Below are positions 5,003 through 5,317 of a stretch of 5,317 nucleotides of DNA, piece after piece (position 1 is the stretch's first letter; each line of letters opens with the position of its first letter). A model generated the notes under the pieces. That model had not been told where the DNA came from and did not search any database. It was given only the letters and a program-made list of their open reading frames with translations. A program made the translations under genes and the position numbers. The stretch is from contig JAEWZS010000059.1 in assembly GCA_023458355.1 (NCBI GenBank), positions 1-5,317 of the forward strand. The letters are read 5' to 3'. The DNA is from Bacillota bacterium (GTDB lineage: Bacteria; Bacillota; Clostridia; Christensenellales; CAG-138).

Positions 5003-5317
5003 ATGCGTATCGCTAACAATGCAGCAGCCCTCAACACCCACAGGCAGTACTCCATCAACAACAACAGCGTGGCCGCTTCCACCGAAAAACTCTCTTCCGG
5101 TTACCGTATCAACCGTGCGGGCGACGACGCCGCCGGCTTGGCGATTTCCGAAAAGATGAGGGCGCAGATTAAGGGCCTCAACATGGCATCGAAGAACAGC
5201 CAGGATGCTATCTCGCTGGTGCAGACCGCCGAGGGTGCTCTCACCGAAACTCACGCAATCCTTCAGCGTATGCGCGAGCTCTCCGTGCAGGCCGCTTCCG
5301 ACACAAACGATGATGGT
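5003..5317 (+). CDS. Flagellin, N-terminal 105 residues (runs off the right edge)
   Basis: This is the filament subunit, exported through the flagellar type III apparatus and assembled outside the cell. The visible protein starts MRIANNAAALNTHRQ and shows the D0 helix followed by the N-terminal D1 domain: LSSGYRINRAGDDAAGLAIS at residues 30-49, KMRAQIKGL at 51-59, and QRMRELSVQAASDTN at 88-102. The frame is open to the edge, so the variable centre and the C-terminal D1/D0 (which binds FliS and FliW) are outside the window. The ATG is fixed by the GGAGG site and family agreement. A sigma-28 promoter and CsrA-like sites precede it. The gene would be called hag or fliC in well-studied species; because many Clostridia have several flagellin copies I leave the symbol open. 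Confidence 0.97.
   Translation, partial: MRIANNAAALNTHRQYSINNNSVAASTEKLSSGYRINRAGDDAAGLAISEKMRAQIKGLNMASKNSQDAISLVQTAEGALTETHAILQRMRELSVQAASDTNDDG

Noticed and set aside
4950..5159. GTG-started frame in the flagellin leader that could be a leader peptide
   Set aside because: It has no good ribosome site of its own and simply runs out of frame into flagellin; the leader is better explained by CsrA sites and the Shine-Dalgarno.
4985..5254. Minus-strand open frame of 89 codons opposite flagellin
   Set aside because: It overlaps the sure flagellin start, its leader and Shine-Dalgarno, and reads like an antisense shadow with no recognisable domain.
1..5317. Mobile elements, CRISPR arrays, tRNA or rRNA genes
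   Set aside because: No transposase-like protein, no regularly spaced direct repeats, and no tRNA or rRNA-like sequence was seen; the window is fully explained by flagellar genes and their control region.

Overview
This window is a flagellar locus, most likely from a Gram-positive Clostridia-type (Firmicutes) bacterium. That assignment rests on four things: strong purine-rich Shine-Dalgarno sites, TTG start codons on two of the basal-body genes, a flagellin of clostridial type, and a flagellin leader that looks set up for CsrA control. The genus cannot be named from the sequence alone.

The minus strand carries an operon read right to left: fliF (MS ring), fliG (rotor/switch), fliH (stator of the export ATPase) and the first 76 codons of fliI (export ATPase), which runs off the left edge. 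Spacing is tight (14 nt between fliF and fliG, a 4-nt ATGA overlap between fliH and fliI), except for a 97-nt fliG-fliH gap holding a GC-rich hairpin with a short U-run. FliF builds the membrane ring, its extreme C-terminus carries FliG, and FliH/FliI energise and feed the export gate inside that ring.

The plus strand begins a flagellin gene at 5003 that is cut by the right edge after 105 codons. It has a near-consensus sigma-28 promoter (TAAA-N15-CCCGATAA), a leader of roughly 115 nt, a GC hairpin, and two candidate CsrA sites, one of them a compact GGCA-AGGA-TGCC hairpin and the other on the Shine-Dalgarno.

The 383-bp divergent region between fliF and flagellin is AT-rich and dense in symmetry. 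A 32-bp imperfect palindrome is placed so that both strands read a -35/-10 pair with 17-bp spacing. There are also alternating TACAATA half-sites, four TTACAA hexamers in two pairs 15 bp apart, and a GTAACA/TGTTAC inverted repeat just upstream of the sigma-28 promoter.

I see no wholly new system. The least ordinary points are the symmetric control region, the 11-residue repeats that make FliH far longer than usual, the long charged cytoplasmic tail of FliF, and fliF lying directly beside flagellin rather than behind flgB-flgC-fliE.
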